Shown here piece by piece: positions 35,486-45,044 of a stretch of DNA of 64,000 nucleotides. The stretch lies in contig NZ_CP022540.1 of assembly GCF_002237555.1 (NCBI RefSeq), positions 62,001-126,000 of the forward strand. The letters run 5' to 3'. Under the pieces are notes generated by a model that was given only the letters and a program-made list of their open reading frames with translations, was not told the DNA's origin and made no database searches. Each line of letters opens with the position of its first letter. Within the stretch, counting starts at the first letter, position 1. The translations under genes were made by a program, and so were the position numbers. This stretch comes from Antarctobacter heliothermus. Lineage in GTDB: Bacteria > Pseudomonadota > Alphaproteobacteria > Rhodobacterales > Rhodobacteraceae.

Positions 35486-36418
35486 ATGCGGATCATTCGA
35501 GACTATCAGTACACACGGGCCGAAGACCGGGGCGCCAGCGCCGCCATAGGCAATTTCGACGGTGTCCATCTGGGCCATCAGGAAGTGATCGATCTGGCGC
35601 GCAAGGCGGCCCCAGATGCGCCGCTAGGCGTCATGACGTTTGAGCCGCATCCGCGCGAGTTTTTCTCGCCCGACGCGCCGCCCTTTCGGTTGATGAACTC
35701 CGAGGCACGCGCCGCGCGGCTAGAGAAACTGGGGGTCGACCGTCTGTACCAACTGAATTTCAACAACGCGCTGGCCTCACTGACGCCGCGCGAGTTTGCA
35801 GAGCGCGTAATCTGCAAGGGCTTCGGTTTGGTCAATGTAGTGGTCGGCGCAGATTTCTGCTTCGGTAAATCCCGCGCGGGCAATGTGACGTCGTTACAGC
35901 GATACGGCGAAGAGATGGGGTTCGGGGTGACAGTGGCGAATTTGCTGGAATCAAACGGCGTACAGGTGTCCTCCACTGCGATCCGCGACGCGTTGAGCGC
36001 GGGACGACCGCGCGATGCTGCTGCGCTTTTGGGCCATTGGCACCGGATCGAGGGTGAGGTGATCGGCGGCGAACAGCGCGGCCGTGTGCTGGGCTATCCC
36101 ACGGCGAACATGTCCATCGAAGGGCTGCACCCGCCGCATTTTGGCGTGTATGCGGTGCTGGTCGACGTTCGCGATGGGCCACACAAGGGCAGCTATCACG
36201 GCGCCGCCAGCATCGGCGTGCGGCCCATGTTCAACGGCGAGGTGCCCAATATCGAGACGTTCCTGTTTGATTTCACCGGCGATCTGTATGGCGCGACACT
36301 GTCGGTGGGTCTGGTCGACTATCTGCGGCCAGAGTTGAGGTTCGATGGATTGGACGCGTTGATTGCACAGATGGACGCGGATTGCCTACGCGCCCGTGAG
36401 ATTCTGGCAACCCTATGA
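35486..36418 (+). CDS. ribF: Bifunctional riboflavin kinase / FAD synthetase
   Basis: Converts riboflavin to FMN and FMN to FAD. It has 310 residues from ATG 35486 (MRIIRDYQYTRAEDRG). The N-terminal nucleotidyltransferase domain has AIGNFDGVHLGHQEVI and GADFCFGKSRAG. The C-terminal riboflavin kinase domain has EVIGGEQRGRVLGYPTANM, GAASIGVRPMFNG and IETFLFDFTGDLYG. A frame open from 35444 adds residues that are not family-like. It overlaps the YcgN-like gene by four bases. Confidence 0.96.
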   Translation: MRIIRDYQYTRAEDRGASAAIGNFDGVHLGHQEVIDLARKAAPDAPLGVMTFEPHPREFFSPDAPPFRLMNSEARAARLEKLGVDRLYQLNFNNALASLTPREFAERVICKGFGLVNVVVGADFCFGKSRAGNVTSLQRYGEEMGFGVTVANLLESNGVQVSSTAIRDALSAGRPRDAAALLGHWHRIEGEVIGGEQRGRVLGYPTANMSIEGLHPPHFGVYAVLVDVRDGPHKGSYHGAASIGVRPMFNGEVPNIETFLFDFTGDLYGATLSVGLVDYLRPELRFDGLDALIAQMDADCLRAREILATL

Positions 36419-36885
36419 GTGATCCCATCGACCGCAGCGGGCTGACGCCCCGTTTTTGGGAAAAGAAGCGCCTGCGCGACATGAACCCGCGCGAATGGGA
36501 GGCGCTGTGCGACGGCTGTGGCAAGTGCTGCCTGAACAAGCTGGAAGATGAAGAGACCGGCGAGGTGGCCCTGACCAGTGTCGCCTGTCGTTTGTTCGAC
36601 GATACCACCTGCCACTGTGCACAGTATGAAATCAGGCACCAGTTTGTGCCGGAATGTATCGTGATGTCGCCGTCGAATATCCACAAGCACGTCTACTGGA
36701 TGCCGGAAACCTGCGCCTATAAATTGCTGTGGAACGGCGAGCCACTGTATGACTGGCATCCGTTGATCTCCGGCACGGCGGATTCGGTCCATGAGGCAGG
36801 CGTGTCGGTGCAGGGCATGACGGTGCCCGAGTTCGAGATCGACGAAGACGACTGGGAAGACCACATCATCGAGGAGCCGAGATGA
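36415..36885 (+). CDS. YcgN family cysteine-cluster protein
   Basis: A 156-residue member of the UPF0260/YcgN family. Conserved cysteines sit in CDGCGKCCLNK (residues 31-38 region), VACRLFD, TCHCAQY and VPECIVM, a pattern that could bind zinc or an Fe-S cluster. WEALCDGCGKCC near the N-terminus is typical. The function is not established. The ATG overlaps the ribF stop, and its own stop overlaps the next gene's ATG by four bases, so ribF, this gene and the aldolase gene form an operon. Confidence 0.92.
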   Translation: MSDPIDRSGLTPRFWEKKRLRDMNPREWEALCDGCGKCCLNKLEDEETGEVALTSVACRLFDDTTCHCAQYEIRHQFVPECIVMSPSNIHKHVYWMPETCAYKLLWNGEPLYDWHPLISGTADSVHEAGVSVQGMTVPEFEIDEDDWEDHIIEEPR

Positions 36886-37949
36886 ACTTTGCATCCGACA
36901 ATGCGGGACCGGTCCCGGCGCAGGTGCTGGAGGCTTTGGCCCGTGTGAACACCGGCTACGCGGCCAGCTATGGCGGCGACGATGTGACGGCGGAGGTGGC
37001 CGACCGGGTCCGTGATCTGTTCGAGGCACCCGGGGCGGCGGTTTATCTGGTGGCCACCGGGACGGCGGCAAATGCTCTGGCGCTGGCGACGTTGTGCCCG
37101 CCGTTCGGGACCATCTTTTGCACGCAGCACGCGCATATCCACGAGGATGAGTGCAACGCACCCGAGTTCTACACCGGCGGGGCCAAGCTGACGTTGGTGC
37201 CCGAGGGGGACATGATGACGCCCGCTACCCTGCGCGCAGCGATCGAAGGAGAAGGCAACCGGGGCGTCCACGGACCGCAGCGCGGGCCGGTGTCGATCAC
37301 CAACGTGACCGAGGGCGGGAATGTCTATTCGGTGGGTGAGGTCGCGGCGCTGTGCGATGTGGCCCAAGAGTTCGGGCTGCCCGTGCATCTGGACGGCGCG
37401 CGGCTTGCCAATGCCTGCGTTAAGCTGGGCTGTACCCCCGCCGAAATGACGTGGAAGATTGGCGTCGATATTGCCGTCTTTGGGGGCACCAAGAACGGTT
37501 TGATGGACGCCGAGGCGGTGGTGATCTTTGACCCCGACGCGCCCGCCAGCAGCGGCTACACCCGCGCGCAAGAGTTCGAACTGCGGGTCAAGCGGGCCGG
37601 GCATCTGTATTCCAAGCACCGCTTCGTCGCGGCGCAGTTTCTGGCCTATCTGGAGGATGGCCTATGGCGCGATCTGGCGACACGGGCCAATGCGCGCTGC
37701 GAGACACTGGCCGCGGGGTTGGAGGCAATGGGGGTCGAGATCGTGAACAAGACCCGCGCCAATATGCTGTTCTTTCGTGCGCCGCTAGGGGTGCATGACG
37801 CGGTCAAGGCTGCCGGTGCTGTCTATCACCTGATGGGCAATGCGCCGACATCGCCCAAGGCAGTGGCCACCGGTCGTCTGGTGTGTAGCTGGTCCACGAC
37901 CGAGGCGGATGTGACGAGTTTCCTTGAAGCGGTGAAAGCGGCGCACTGA
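36882..37949 (+). CDS. Low-specificity threonine aldolase-like PLP enzyme
   Basis: A 355-residue fold-type I PLP enzyme of the beta-eliminating lyase/threonine aldolase family, which splits threonine or other beta-hydroxy amino acids to glycine and an aldehyde. The start MNFASDNAGPVPAQVLEAL resembles family members. HLDGARLANA holds the Asp that contacts PLP, and FGGTKNGLMDAEAVV holds the PLP lysine. Usual length. It is the last gene of the ribF operon and is followed by a hairpin terminator. Confidence 0.9.
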   Translation: MNFASDNAGPVPAQVLEALARVNTGYAASYGGDDVTAEVADRVRDLFEAPGAAVYLVATGTAANALALATLCPPFGTIFCTQHAHIHEDECNAPEFYTGGAKLTLVPEGDMMTPATLRAAIEGEGNRGVHGPQRGPVSITNVTEGGNVYSVGEVAALCDVAQEFGLPVHLDGARLANACVKLGCTPAEMTWKIGVDIAVFGGTKNGLMDAEAVVIFDPDAPASSGYTRAQEFELRVKRAGHLYSKHRFVAAQFLAYLEDGLWRDLATRANARCETLAAGLEAMGVEIVNKTRANMLFFRAPLGVHDAVKAAGAVYHLMGNAPTSPKAVATGRLVCSWSTTEADVTSFLEAVKAAH

Positions 37950-37969
37950 TTTGAGAGCACCTGATCGGG

Positions 37970-37993
37970 TGGCACGCCTGAAACGGCGTGCCA
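37970..37993. terminator. Hairpin between convergent aldolase and hspQ genes
   Basis: TGGCACGCC (37970-37978) pairs perfectly with GGCGTGCCA (37985-37993), loop TGAAAC. There is little T run. It lies 21 bases after the aldolase stop and 5 bases before the hspQ stop, so it can serve both strands. Confidence 0.65.
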
Positions 37994-37997
37994 GTCC

Positions 37998-38324
37998 TTA
38001 GTTCATCTGGAAATGCAGCTCGTAAGAGCCGTCTTCGAACGCGCCGAAAAGATCCGGAATGTCCGGGTGATCCACCGGCTCACCGGAATAGTCGGCGACA
38101 AGGTTCTGTTCGGACACATAGGCCACATAAAAGCTTTGGTCGTTCTCGGCCAGCAGATGGTAGAACGGCTGCTGCTTGGAGGGCCGGCTGTCCTCGGGAA
38201 TCGATTCATACCACTCTTCGGTGTTCGAAAACTCCGGGTCCACATCAAAGACCACCCCCCGAAAGGGATGCTTGCGGTGGCGGACGACCTGACCAAGGTG
38301 ATACTTCGCGCGATTGTGCAACAT
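37998..38324 (-). CDS. hspQ: Heat shock protein HspQ
   Basis: A 108-residue YccV-like protein that in enterobacteria acts as a Lon adaptor and was described as binding hemimethylated DNA. The sequence MLHNRAKYHLGQVVRHRKH, then PFRGVVFDVDPEFSNTEEWY, then QPFYHLLAENDQSFYVAYVS and LVADYSGEPVDHPDI is characteristic. I chose ATG 38324 because AGAGGT lies eight bases upstream; ATG 38339 would add five residues. The longer open frame to 38516 is not HspQ-like. Confidence 0.93.
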   Translation of the reverse strand: MLHNRAKYHLGQVVRHRKHPFRGVVFDVDPEFSNTEEWYESIPEDSRPSKQQPFYHLLAENDQSFYVAYVSEQNLVADYSGEPVDHPDIPDLFGAFEDGSYELHFQMN

Positions 38325-38572
38325 GACAGACCTCTTCATACCCCTTGATACCGTCAACGCCGGGGCGTTGTCCAACTTTCGCCTCAATTTGCTTAGAAAC
38401 ACTCTGTGACTCACACGCCAACAGTGCAGTTCGCAGGCCATTACCTTACACTGGCCAAAAGTGCGAGACCTGCGCAGCGGTGATACGCTTCTTGAAGGAA
38501 ATGTGATTCCCTCCAAAGGCGCAATCAGTTAAAATACCTCATAACAAAAAGACATAACGAGGCGAGTGGCAA

Positions 38573-39169
38573 ATGAGCAGAGTCCTTCGCGCCTTGGTGA
38601 TCGTACTGCTGGCTGCCTCCTGTGGGGGCGGTGGCGGTGGTTCGGGGTCATCACCGCGCAACCTGGACAACGCCTGTTCCATTTTGGAACAGCGACCAGG
38701 ATACTATCGTGCTTTCCGCAATGCAGAGCGCCGTTGGGGCGTGCCGGTGCATGTGCAGATGGCAACCATTTATCAGGAAAGCAAATTCGACAGCGATGCG
38801 CGGACGCCGTTCCAGTACAGTCTGGGCGTGATTCCAATTGGTCGGCAGAGTTCGGCCTTTGGCTATAGTCAGGCGCTGGATGGCACCTGGAAAGAATACC
38901 TTGCCGATGGGGCCCGCCGTGGCGCCCGCCGCGATGACATCCGTGACGCGACCGACTTCATGGGCTGGTACATGAAGCTGTCGAATGAGGAACTGGGCAT
39001 CCCGATGGGGGACGCGCGGCGGCATTATCTGGCCTATCATGAGGGGCGGACAGGTTATCGCCGGGGCAGCTATAACGCCAAGTCGTGGCTGCTGCGGGTC
39101 TCTTCACAGGTGGGAGAACGGTCCGTCATGTACCAACAACAGCTTCAGGGATGCCGGGCCGCCCGCTAA
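38573..39169 (+). CDS. Lipoprotein with lytic transglycosylase (SLT-like) domain
   Basis: A 198-residue lipoprotein: the lipobox LLAASC is followed by a glycine-rich linker (Cys17 then GGGGGGSGSS). The domain resembles the SLT/lysozyme-like fold: RRWGVPVHVQMATIYQESKFDSDA carries the probable catalytic Glu in YQESKF, then AFGYSQALDGTWKEY and the late YLAYHEGRTGYRRG, which is typical of transglycosylase families. It should cleave peptidoglycan from the periplasmic face. A hairpin overlaps its stop. Confidence 0.85.
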   Translation: MSRVLRALVIVLLAASCGGGGGGSGSSPRNLDNACSILEQRPGYYRAFRNAERRWGVPVHVQMATIYQESKFDSDARTPFQYSLGVIPIGRQSSAFGYSQALDGTWKEYLADGARRGARRDDIRDATDFMGWYMKLSNEELGIPMGDARRHYLAYHEGRTGYRRGSYNAKSWLLRVSSQVGERSVMYQQQLQGCRAAR

Positions 39170-39177
39170 GGCGGCCC
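39156..39177. terminator. GC hairpin at the convergent end of the SLT lipoprotein and lolA genes
   Basis: GGGCCGCC (39156-39163) pairs with GGCGGCCC (39170-39177) around the lipoprotein gene's TAA stop. No T run follows, so termination strength is uncertain. Confidence 0.5.
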
Positions 39178-39190
39178 CCCATCTTCGATC

Positions 39191-39784
39191 TCAGGGCTTC
39201 AGTTTCGCCAATTCGGCGTCGATCGAAAAACGGCTGTTGGGCACGTTTGTCTTCTCCAAACCGCCTAAAATCACGGTTGTCTGAGAGCCGTTGCCATCCG
39301 TGATGATCCACTGACGCAACTCCACCGGCGCGCCGGTGAACTTGAGCTGGATGGTGCCGTATTCGGGGTTGTCCGGATCCTGTGCGGTGACTGTTGTGGC
39401 TGTGCCGTCAAAGCCATGCCCCACGACCATGCCCGCACGGCTTAGATCCACGGTGCGGTCGAGGATGATCGATAGCGGCGTCTTGCGCAACGGGTAGGTG
39501 TCCGGGCGCGAGTTCAGTTTGCGATCAAGGATATAGACTGCGCCTGCCGTCGCCATGACCAGCGAGCGTTCCGGCGGGTTGTAGTCGAACCGCACCTTAC
39601 CTGGGCGCTTGATGGCGATTTCCCCGGTCGAGATCGTGCCATCCGAATTGATCTGGGTGAACGTACCGGTCGCCGAGGTGATCCCGTTAAGGTACTTTGA
39701 CACCTCATTCAGCGACAACTGCTGCGCGGAGGCCGGCAACGCAAAAGTCACCAAAGTGACGAGGGTGAGTAGCGTGCGGATCAT
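39191..39784 (-). CDS. lolA: Outer-membrane lipoprotein carrier protein LolA
   Basis: A periplasmic chaperone of 197 residues that carries lipoproteins from the LolCDE complex to the outer membrane. The signal peptide MIRTLLTLVTLVTFALPASA-QQ is clear. The mature protein has the family's start (LSLNEVSKYLNGI), GTFTQINSDGT, the core KRPGKVRFDYNPPERSLVMA and DRKLNSRPDTYPLRKTPLSI. It is downstream of exoD and ftsK on the same strand, though ftsK has its own terminator. Confidence 0.94.
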   Translation of the reverse strand: MIRTLLTLVTLVTFALPASAQQLSLNEVSKYLNGITSATGTFTQINSDGTISTGEIAIKRPGKVRFDYNPPERSLVMATAGAVYILDRKLNSRPDTYPLRKTPLSIILDRTVDLSRAGMVVGHGFDGTATTVTAQDPDNPEYGTIQLKFTGAPVELRQWIITDGNGSQTTVILGGLEKTNVPNSRFSIDAELAKLKP

Positions 39785-39852
39785 GGTCTTCCTTCCTGCT
39801 CTTTCAGCCGTTTTGTGGCATGAAGCCTTTTGTCATGCGATAGCGGCCGGGC

Positions 39853-40440
39853 TTAGCCTGATATCATGAGCCATGTCCCGCCGATCAACCCCGCCAGCGA
39901 AATCAGTCCCGCGATGGCCATCACTAGCCCGTCCCGGAGCGTGATCGCCAGGCCCAGCAACGCAATGCCAGAGACCGGAAGGATCGCGCCGAAAGGGACA
40001 AGTTCCATCGGTGGAATGGTGAGGCACAGCATCAGCACCAGGCCCGCCGCCACGCGCGGCGCGGGGGCGCGGGTCAGCCCCTCAAATCGCTTGCCAAAAA
40101 GCCCATCGAGCTTGCGCGCTACCGGCCGCGCCTTTTCCGTCGCTTGCATCAAGCGCTGCCTTGGCAGAGCTCGGCTGCGGATCACGTCAGGCAGCCAAAG
40201 CGAATTGCGCCCAAAGATCACCTGAAGGGCCAGCATGGCAACCATCAGGGCAAATAAGGTCGGCAAAACGGGGATGCCGCCGATGGGCGTGACCAGAACC
40301 AGTGCCGGAAGCAGAATAAGCGGGCCAAAACTGCGCTTGCCAATGTGGTCGAGCACGCCGCCCACCGATACCTCACCTTGTCCGCAGGCCTCGTCGCGCA
40401 GGGCGTCCACTATCTGTTCGACGGTTTCATGCTCTGCCAC
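39853..40440 (-). CDS. ExoD family exopolysaccharide synthesis protein
   Basis: A 195-residue membrane protein of the ExoD family, linked in rhizobia to exopolysaccharide production. Features are GKRSFGPLILLPALVLVTPIGGIP-type segments near residue 35-60, a polar middle (ARPVARKLDGLFGKRFEGL) and three C-terminal helices ending in GLISLAGLIGGTWLMISG. It starts at GTG 40440. It lies between ftsK and lolA on the same strand. The molecular activity is not known. Confidence 0.88.
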   Translation of the reverse strand: MAEHETVEQIVDALRDEACGQGEVSVGGVLDHIGKRSFGPLILLPALVLVTPIGGIPVLPTLFALMVAMLALQVIFGRNSLWLPDVIRSRALPRQRLMQATEKARPVARKLDGLFGKRFEGLTRAPAPRVAAGLVLMLCLTIPPMELVPFGAILPVSGIALLGLAITLRDGLVMAIAGLISLAGLIGGTWLMISG

Positions 40441-40506
40441 CCTACGCCCGTCCTTTGCCTGTTTTGCCCTGTCGCCGGAACCCTCTGATCAAGCTCTGGA
40501 TATAGG

Positions 40507-40541
40507 AAAAGGCCGCCCGGTTAGAAGGGGCGGCCTCTTTT
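40507..40541. terminator. Terminator downstream of ftsK
   Basis: GGCCGCCC (40511-40518) pairs with GGGCGGCC (40528-40535), with AAAA on the left and TCTTTT on the right. For the minus-strand ftsK transcript the U tract is UUUU, so ftsK ends here, before exoD. Confidence 0.85.
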
Positions 40542-40565
40542 GAAGTGGTGCGACGTGGTGGCAGC

Positions 40566-43500
40566 CTATTGCTGTTCAGGCACCAGAATCTCACGCTTGC
40601 CGACGTGGTTGGCGGAGGAGACGACCATTTCATCTTCCATTTGCTCGACCAGTCGCGCGGCCTTGTTATAACCGATGCCCAACTTGCGCTGGATGTAGGA
40701 GGTCGAACATTTGCGGTCTTTGATAACGATCGCCACCGCCTGATCGTACAGCGCGTCTTCGCCGGTAGTATTCCCGCCAGTGTTGAGACCAAGAACCGCG
40801 TCGATATCATCGGCCTTTTCGTCGTCAGGCCCCTGCACCACGCCACCGACATAGTCGGGCGGGCCGAATGCCTTAAGGTGGTTGACGATTTCCTCGACCT
40901 CTTCGTCGCTGACGAAAGGACCGTGGCAGCGCGTGATCTTTGCTCCGCCCGCCATGTACAGCATGTCGCCCATGCCCAGCAGTTGTTCGGCACCCATCTC
41001 ACCCAGAATCGTCCGAGAGTCGATTTTGGAGGTCACCTGGAAAGAGATCCGGGTGGGGAAGTTCGCCTTGATCGTGCCGGTAATGACGTCGACCGACGGG
41101 CGCTGCGTGGCCATGATCAGGTGAATGCCAGAGGCCCGCGCCATCTGCGCCAGACGTTGAATGCACGCCTCAATCTCTTTGCCCGCAACCATCATAAGAT
41201 CGGCCATCTCATCGACGATGACCACGATATAGGGCATTTTCTTGGGCTCGAATTCATCGGTCTCGAACACCGGCTCTCCGGTGTCGTCGTCAAAGCCGGT
41301 CTGCACCGTGCGGCTGAACATCTCTCCTTTGGATAGCGCATCCTCTACCCGGCCATTGTAGCCGTCGATGTTGCGCACCCCCATCTTGGACATCTTCCGG
41401 TAACGATCTTCCATCTCACCCACGACCCATTTCAGGGCGACAACCGCCTTTTTCGGGTCGGTGACAACGGGGGACAGCAGGTGAGGGATGCCATCATAGA
41501 CCGACAGTTCCAGCATCTTGGGGTCGATCATGACCAACCGCAGATCCTCAGGCGTCAGTTTGTAGAGCAGCGACAGAATCATTGTGTTGATCGCCACCGA
41601 CTTACCCGAGCCGGTGGTCCCGGCGATCAGCAGGTGAGGCATCTTGGCCAGGTTGGCCACCATCGGCGCACCGCCGATGTCCTTGCCCAGCGCCAGCGGC
41701 AGCTTGTGCTTGCCGTCGCCGTAATCGCGCCCGGCAAGGATTTCACGGAACGACACCATCTCGCGATTGTCGTTGGGCAGTTCGATGCCGATCACGCTGC
41801 GGCCCGGAACGGTAGACACGCGGGCAGACAGCGCCGACATGGAGCGCGCAATGTCGTCGGCAAGGCCAATCACACGCGATGCCTTGAGCCCCGGCGCCGG
41901 TTCCAGTTCGTACATGGTGACAACGGGACCGGGGCGGACGCTAACGATTTCACCCTTTACGCCGTAGTCGTCCAGCACGGTTTCCAGCATCCGCGCGTTT
42001 TCCTCCAGCGCCTCGTCGCTGAGAACATGACGCTCAATCTGGTCGGGAGACATCAGCAGCGACAGCGGCGGCAGTTCATAATCAGGCGTGTTGTCGTCAA
42101 AGCTAAGCGAGGGCTGCGCCTCGGCCTGTGCGCGCTTGGACGGCAGGATCGGCTTGCGGATCGGCTGCTGGACCACCTTCTTGGGTTCGGGCAAGGGCAC
42201 CGCAACCCGCGCTTGCGGTTCAGGGGCGGGTTCAGGCTGGTAGTCGTCAGTCAGGACTTCGGCATCGTCCTCGTCGCCGTAGTCGTCAAAATCGCTGAGG
42301 TCGGAATAGAGGTTCGTATCCAGCTCCGGGTCGACCTCGGGCACACGCGGCAGCACGCGGGGCGCTGCATCTGCCATCAGCTCTGCCTCGGACGCACTGT
42401 CGTCCCAGATTGGGTCCGGTTGGCTGTCGGGCAGAACCTGCGGCGACAGCGGTGCAGCAGTCAGCGGCGGTTGTGTGGGCATCGCGCGGGCAGAGGCCGT
42501 CAGCGGCGGTTCGGGCGGCAATGCCCCCACACGCGGCGTGTCACGGAACACGATGGGTTGCGGGCCATGCCCCCTGCCCCGGGTCAGCGGTTTGGTGGCG
42601 TCGATATTGGGGGTCGGACGGCCCGGCAGTACCGTATGGCGCGACTTGACAGCCTTGGCGATCTTGGCACGAATGCGGTCCTCTCCGGGCACCTCGACAT
42701 CGTGGTCGATCTGGCGGTCGACCAGTTCCGGCTCCGGCATCGGGCCCGGTTCTGAGCGGCGGATCATACGCGACAGGAAGCCCGGCTTTTCGGGCATCGA
42801 CGCCGGGGCCAGTTCAATCAGATCCTCGTCGGGATCAAAAAGGTCGGCCTCAGGCGAGGGCGGCACACCGATGTCTGCCCGCAACACCCGCGCGGCTGAA
42901 GGCGCAGAGGGAACGGCGGCGGCGGTTGGCTCAATCAGAGTCTGTGCATCTGCCCTGGCAATGGCATCGGCCGCGCGGCGCTCTGCCTTGGCGGCGCGAC
43001 GTTCGGAACTGGCGGCCTGAACTCGCTGTGCCGCACCCATTGCTCCACTGGCCCCATGCCCCAGCAACCGCAGCAGCGTGGCGTAGACCAGGACAAGGCT
43101 GACGACCAGAAAGCGCGCGATCCGCTTCAACTCATTCCGGGTAAAGCCCAGCACAAAGGCCCCCAGCACGATGATCCCCGCGCCTAGACCCAGTTGCATG
43201 ACTTTCAGCCCGATCGCGGGCGAAACCGGCAGCACATTCAGGGCGGACCCCATCATCATGTCGCCAAACAACCCGCCAAGGCCGAAATCATGCGTCCAAC
43301 TTGCGGATTCCGACAGGCCAGAGGCATAGACCGCCGACAGCGCCACCCAGATCGGCGAAAAGATCAGGCAGGTAAAGGCGCGGCCATTGCCCTTGTGCAG
43401 GGCCATGCGTGCGCCCCAGACGGTCAGAACCGCAGCCAGAGACCACGCACCAAGGCCGATGATCATGAACAGCGGTGCCGCGATATAGGCCCCCAGTCGG

Positions 43501-43700
43501 CCCATCCAGTTCTGCACCGGCGCATCGGTCGCCGACAGCCACGACGGGTCATCCGGCGTGTAAGAGGCGATCATGGCAGCCACCATCAGCCCCAGCGCGA
43601 TCAGCGCCAGCCCGATTAATTCGCGGCCCCGCTTTTCCAGCGTGGCGGCCGTATTGGTGTCGAACAGGGGATCGCGTCCCCGTGCCTGAAAAGTTGCCAT
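40566..43700 (-). CDS. ftsK: DNA translocase FtsK
   Basis: A septum-located DNA pump of 1044 residues that clears chromosomes at division and activates XerCD at dif. About four N-terminal membrane helices (residues 25-180) are followed by a long proline- and acid-rich linker (about 200-560). The motor domain has Walker [13 protein letters not shown] and Walker [15 protein letters not shown]. The C-terminal gamma winged helix ([25 protein letters not shown]) recognises KOPS DNA. I chose ATG 43700 ([11 protein letters not shown]), with GAGGCG upstream, over an upstream ATG that adds ten residues. Confidence 0.96.
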   Translation of the reverse strand: MATFQARGRDPLFDTNTAATLEKRGRELIGLALIALGLMVAAMIASYTPDDPSWLSATDAPVQNWMGRLGAYIAAPLFMIIGLGAWSLAAVLTVWGARMALHKGNGRAFTCLIFSPIWVALSAVYASGLSESASWTHDFGLGGLFGDMMMGSALNVLPVSPAIGLKVMQLGLGAGIIVLGAFVLGFTRNELKRIARFLVVSLVLVYATLLRLLGHGASGAMGAAQRVQAASSERRAAKAERRAADAIARADAQTLIEPTAAAVPSAPSAARVLRADIGVPPSPEADLFDPDEDLIELAPASMPEKPGFLSRMIRRSEPGPMPEPELVDRQIDHDVEVPGEDRIRAKIAKAVKSRHTVLPGRPTPNIDATKPLTRGRGHGPQPIVFRDTPRVGALPPEPPLTASARAMPTQPPLTAAPLSPQVLPDSQPDPIWDDSASEAELMADAAPRVLPRVPEVDPELDTNLYSDLSDFDDYGDEDDAEVLTDDYQPEPAPEPQARVAVPLPEPKKVVQQPIRKPILPSKRAQAEAQPSLSFDDNTPDYELPPLSLLMSPDQIERHVLSDEALEENARMLETVLDDYGVKGEIVSVRPGPVVTMYELEPAPGLKASRVIGLADDIARSMSALSARVSTVPGRSVIGIELPNDNREMVSFREILAGRDYGDGKHKLPLALGKDIGGAPMVANLAKMPHLLIAGTTGSGKSVAINTMILSLLYKLTPEDLRLVMIDPKMLELSVYDGIPHLLSPVVTDPKKAVVALKWVVGEMEDRYRKMSKMGVRNIDGYNGRVEDALSKGEMFSRTVQTGFDDDTGEPVFETDEFEPKKMPYIVVIVDEMADLMMVAGKEIEACIQRLAQMARASGIHLIMATQRPSVDVITGTIKANFPTRISFQVTSKIDSRTILGEMGAEQLLGMGDMLYMAGGAKITRCHGPFVSDEEVEEIVNHLKAFGPPDYVGGVVQGPDDEKADDIDAVLGLNTGGNTTGEDALYDQAVAIVIKDRKCSTSYIQRKLGIGYNKAARLVEQMEDEMVVSSANHVGKREILVPEQQ

Positions 43701-43722
43701 TTTCGCCTCGTCGGTCTTGTTT

Positions 43723-44934
43723 TTATACAAACAGGCAGTCCCGAATCCGGGTCAGCCCATCTTTTGTTTCATCGTAGGGCGCCACCAGCGCCACGCGGAT
43801 ATACCCCTGCCCCGGGTTTCCCGCCTTTGTATCGCGCGACAGATAGGCACCTGGCAGCACCCGAACGCCTGTGTCGCACCACAGCTTTAGCGCTGCGGCC
43901 TCACCGTCCTGAACCGGCAGCCACAGGAACATCCCCGCCATTGGCGACATATACCCCGGCACATGGCCAAGGATCTCATCCGCCAGCGCGTATTTCTGCG
44001 CCCAAAGCCTACGGTTTTCGGCGACATGCGCCTCATCGTTCCAAAGCGCCGCTGAAACCCGCTGCAAGGGCAGCGGCACCGGCGCGCCCGAATAGGCGCG
44101 CAGCTGGCGCAAACGGGCGATACTGTCAGGCCCACCGGCCACAAAGCCAGAGCGCAGGCCGGGTAGATTGGAGCGTTTCGACAACGAATGCAAGGAGATG
44201 ACGCGTTCTGGGTTTGCGCCCATCGCGGCGGCCACCTCAAGCGCGCCGTTGGGCGGTTCGCTGCGGTACAGTTCCGCGTAACACTCGTCTGCGACGATCT
44301 GAAAGTCGTGTTTCTCGGCCAGCGTGATCAACGCACGCCAGTATGCTTCGTCCGCCATAACCCCTTGGGGATTTGCGGGCGAACAGATGTAGCACAGCGC
44401 GGCACGGTCCAGCACATCCGTTGGCAACCCGGCGTAATCTGGCAGGTGGCCGGTGGCGGCGGTGGCCGGGGTAAAGACCGGCTCTGCCCCCACGGAAATC
44501 GCCGAGATCATGTAGACCTGATAAAACGGGTTCGGCATCAGCACGGTCGGCCGCTGCCCGTTCTTGCTCTCAGGACAGAGCGCCATACCGGTGTTGTACA
44601 ACCCCTCACGCGTGCCGTTCAGCGACATGATCTGCGTGTCAGGGTCCATCGTCACGCCGTAGCGCCGTTGTAGCCAACCGGCGATGGCCGCGCGCAGTTC
44701 CGGCGTCCCCTCATTCGACGGATAGCGGCCAAACTCAGCCGCGTGGTCGGTTATGATCTGCGTGATCCACGGCGGAAAGGCGTGTTTCGGCTCTCCGATG
44801 GACATGTGCAGCACCGGACCGCCGGGTTCTTGCGAATCCAGAAGGGCCCGCAGACGCGGGAACGCATAGGCCGGTAGGTTCGAAAACCGTTCGGGGAACA
44901 TCTGCCAGTACTGCCTCAAGGTATGCGGGATCAT
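43723..44934 (-). CDS. dapC: Succinyldiaminopimelate aminotransferase DapC-type
   Basis: A class I/II PLP aminotransferase of 403 residues, most like DapC, which forms N-succinyl-diaminopimelate for lysine and peptidoglycan synthesis. It starts [20 protein letters not shown] at ATG 44934; the longer frame to 45129 is not family-like. Motifs are [45 protein letters not shown] and the PLP lysine in [18 protein letters not shown]. It lies just upstream of ftsK in the same direction (22-base gap). Confidence 0.9.
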   Translation of the reverse strand: MIPHTLRQYWQMFPERFSNLPAYAFPRLRALLDSQEPGGPVLHMSIGEPKHAFPPWITQIITDHAAEFGRYPSNEGTPELRAAIAGWLQRRYGVTMDPDTQIMSLNGTREGLYNTGMALCPESKNGQRPTVLMPNPFYQVYMISAISVGAEPVFTPATAATGHLPDYAGLPTDVLDRAALCYICSPANPQGVMADEAYWRALITLAEKHDFQIVADECYAELYRSEPPNGALEVAAAMGANPERVISLHSLSKRSNLPGLRSGFVAGGPDSIARLRQLRAYSGAPVPLPLQRVSAALWNDEAHVAENRRLWAQKYALADEILGHVPGYMSPMAGMFLWLPVQDGEAAALKLWCDTGVRVLPGAYLSRDTKAGNPGQGYIRVALVAPYDETKDGLTRIRDCLFV

Positions 44935-45044
44935 TTTCTGCCCCGCGTTTGACCGCAGGATACGGAAAAACAGGGGGTTCTGTCCAGAATCAAGGACCGG
45001 CCAAAGGGCGATGTGACGTGAAAGCCGCAGTGTGCCGTGTTTTG

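Noticed and set aside
41481..42755. A 424-codon plus-strand open frame inside ftsK
   Set aside because: It is antisense to the motor and linker of ftsK. The His/Arg/Gln-rich translation is typical of reverse-frame artefacts in GC-rich DNA.
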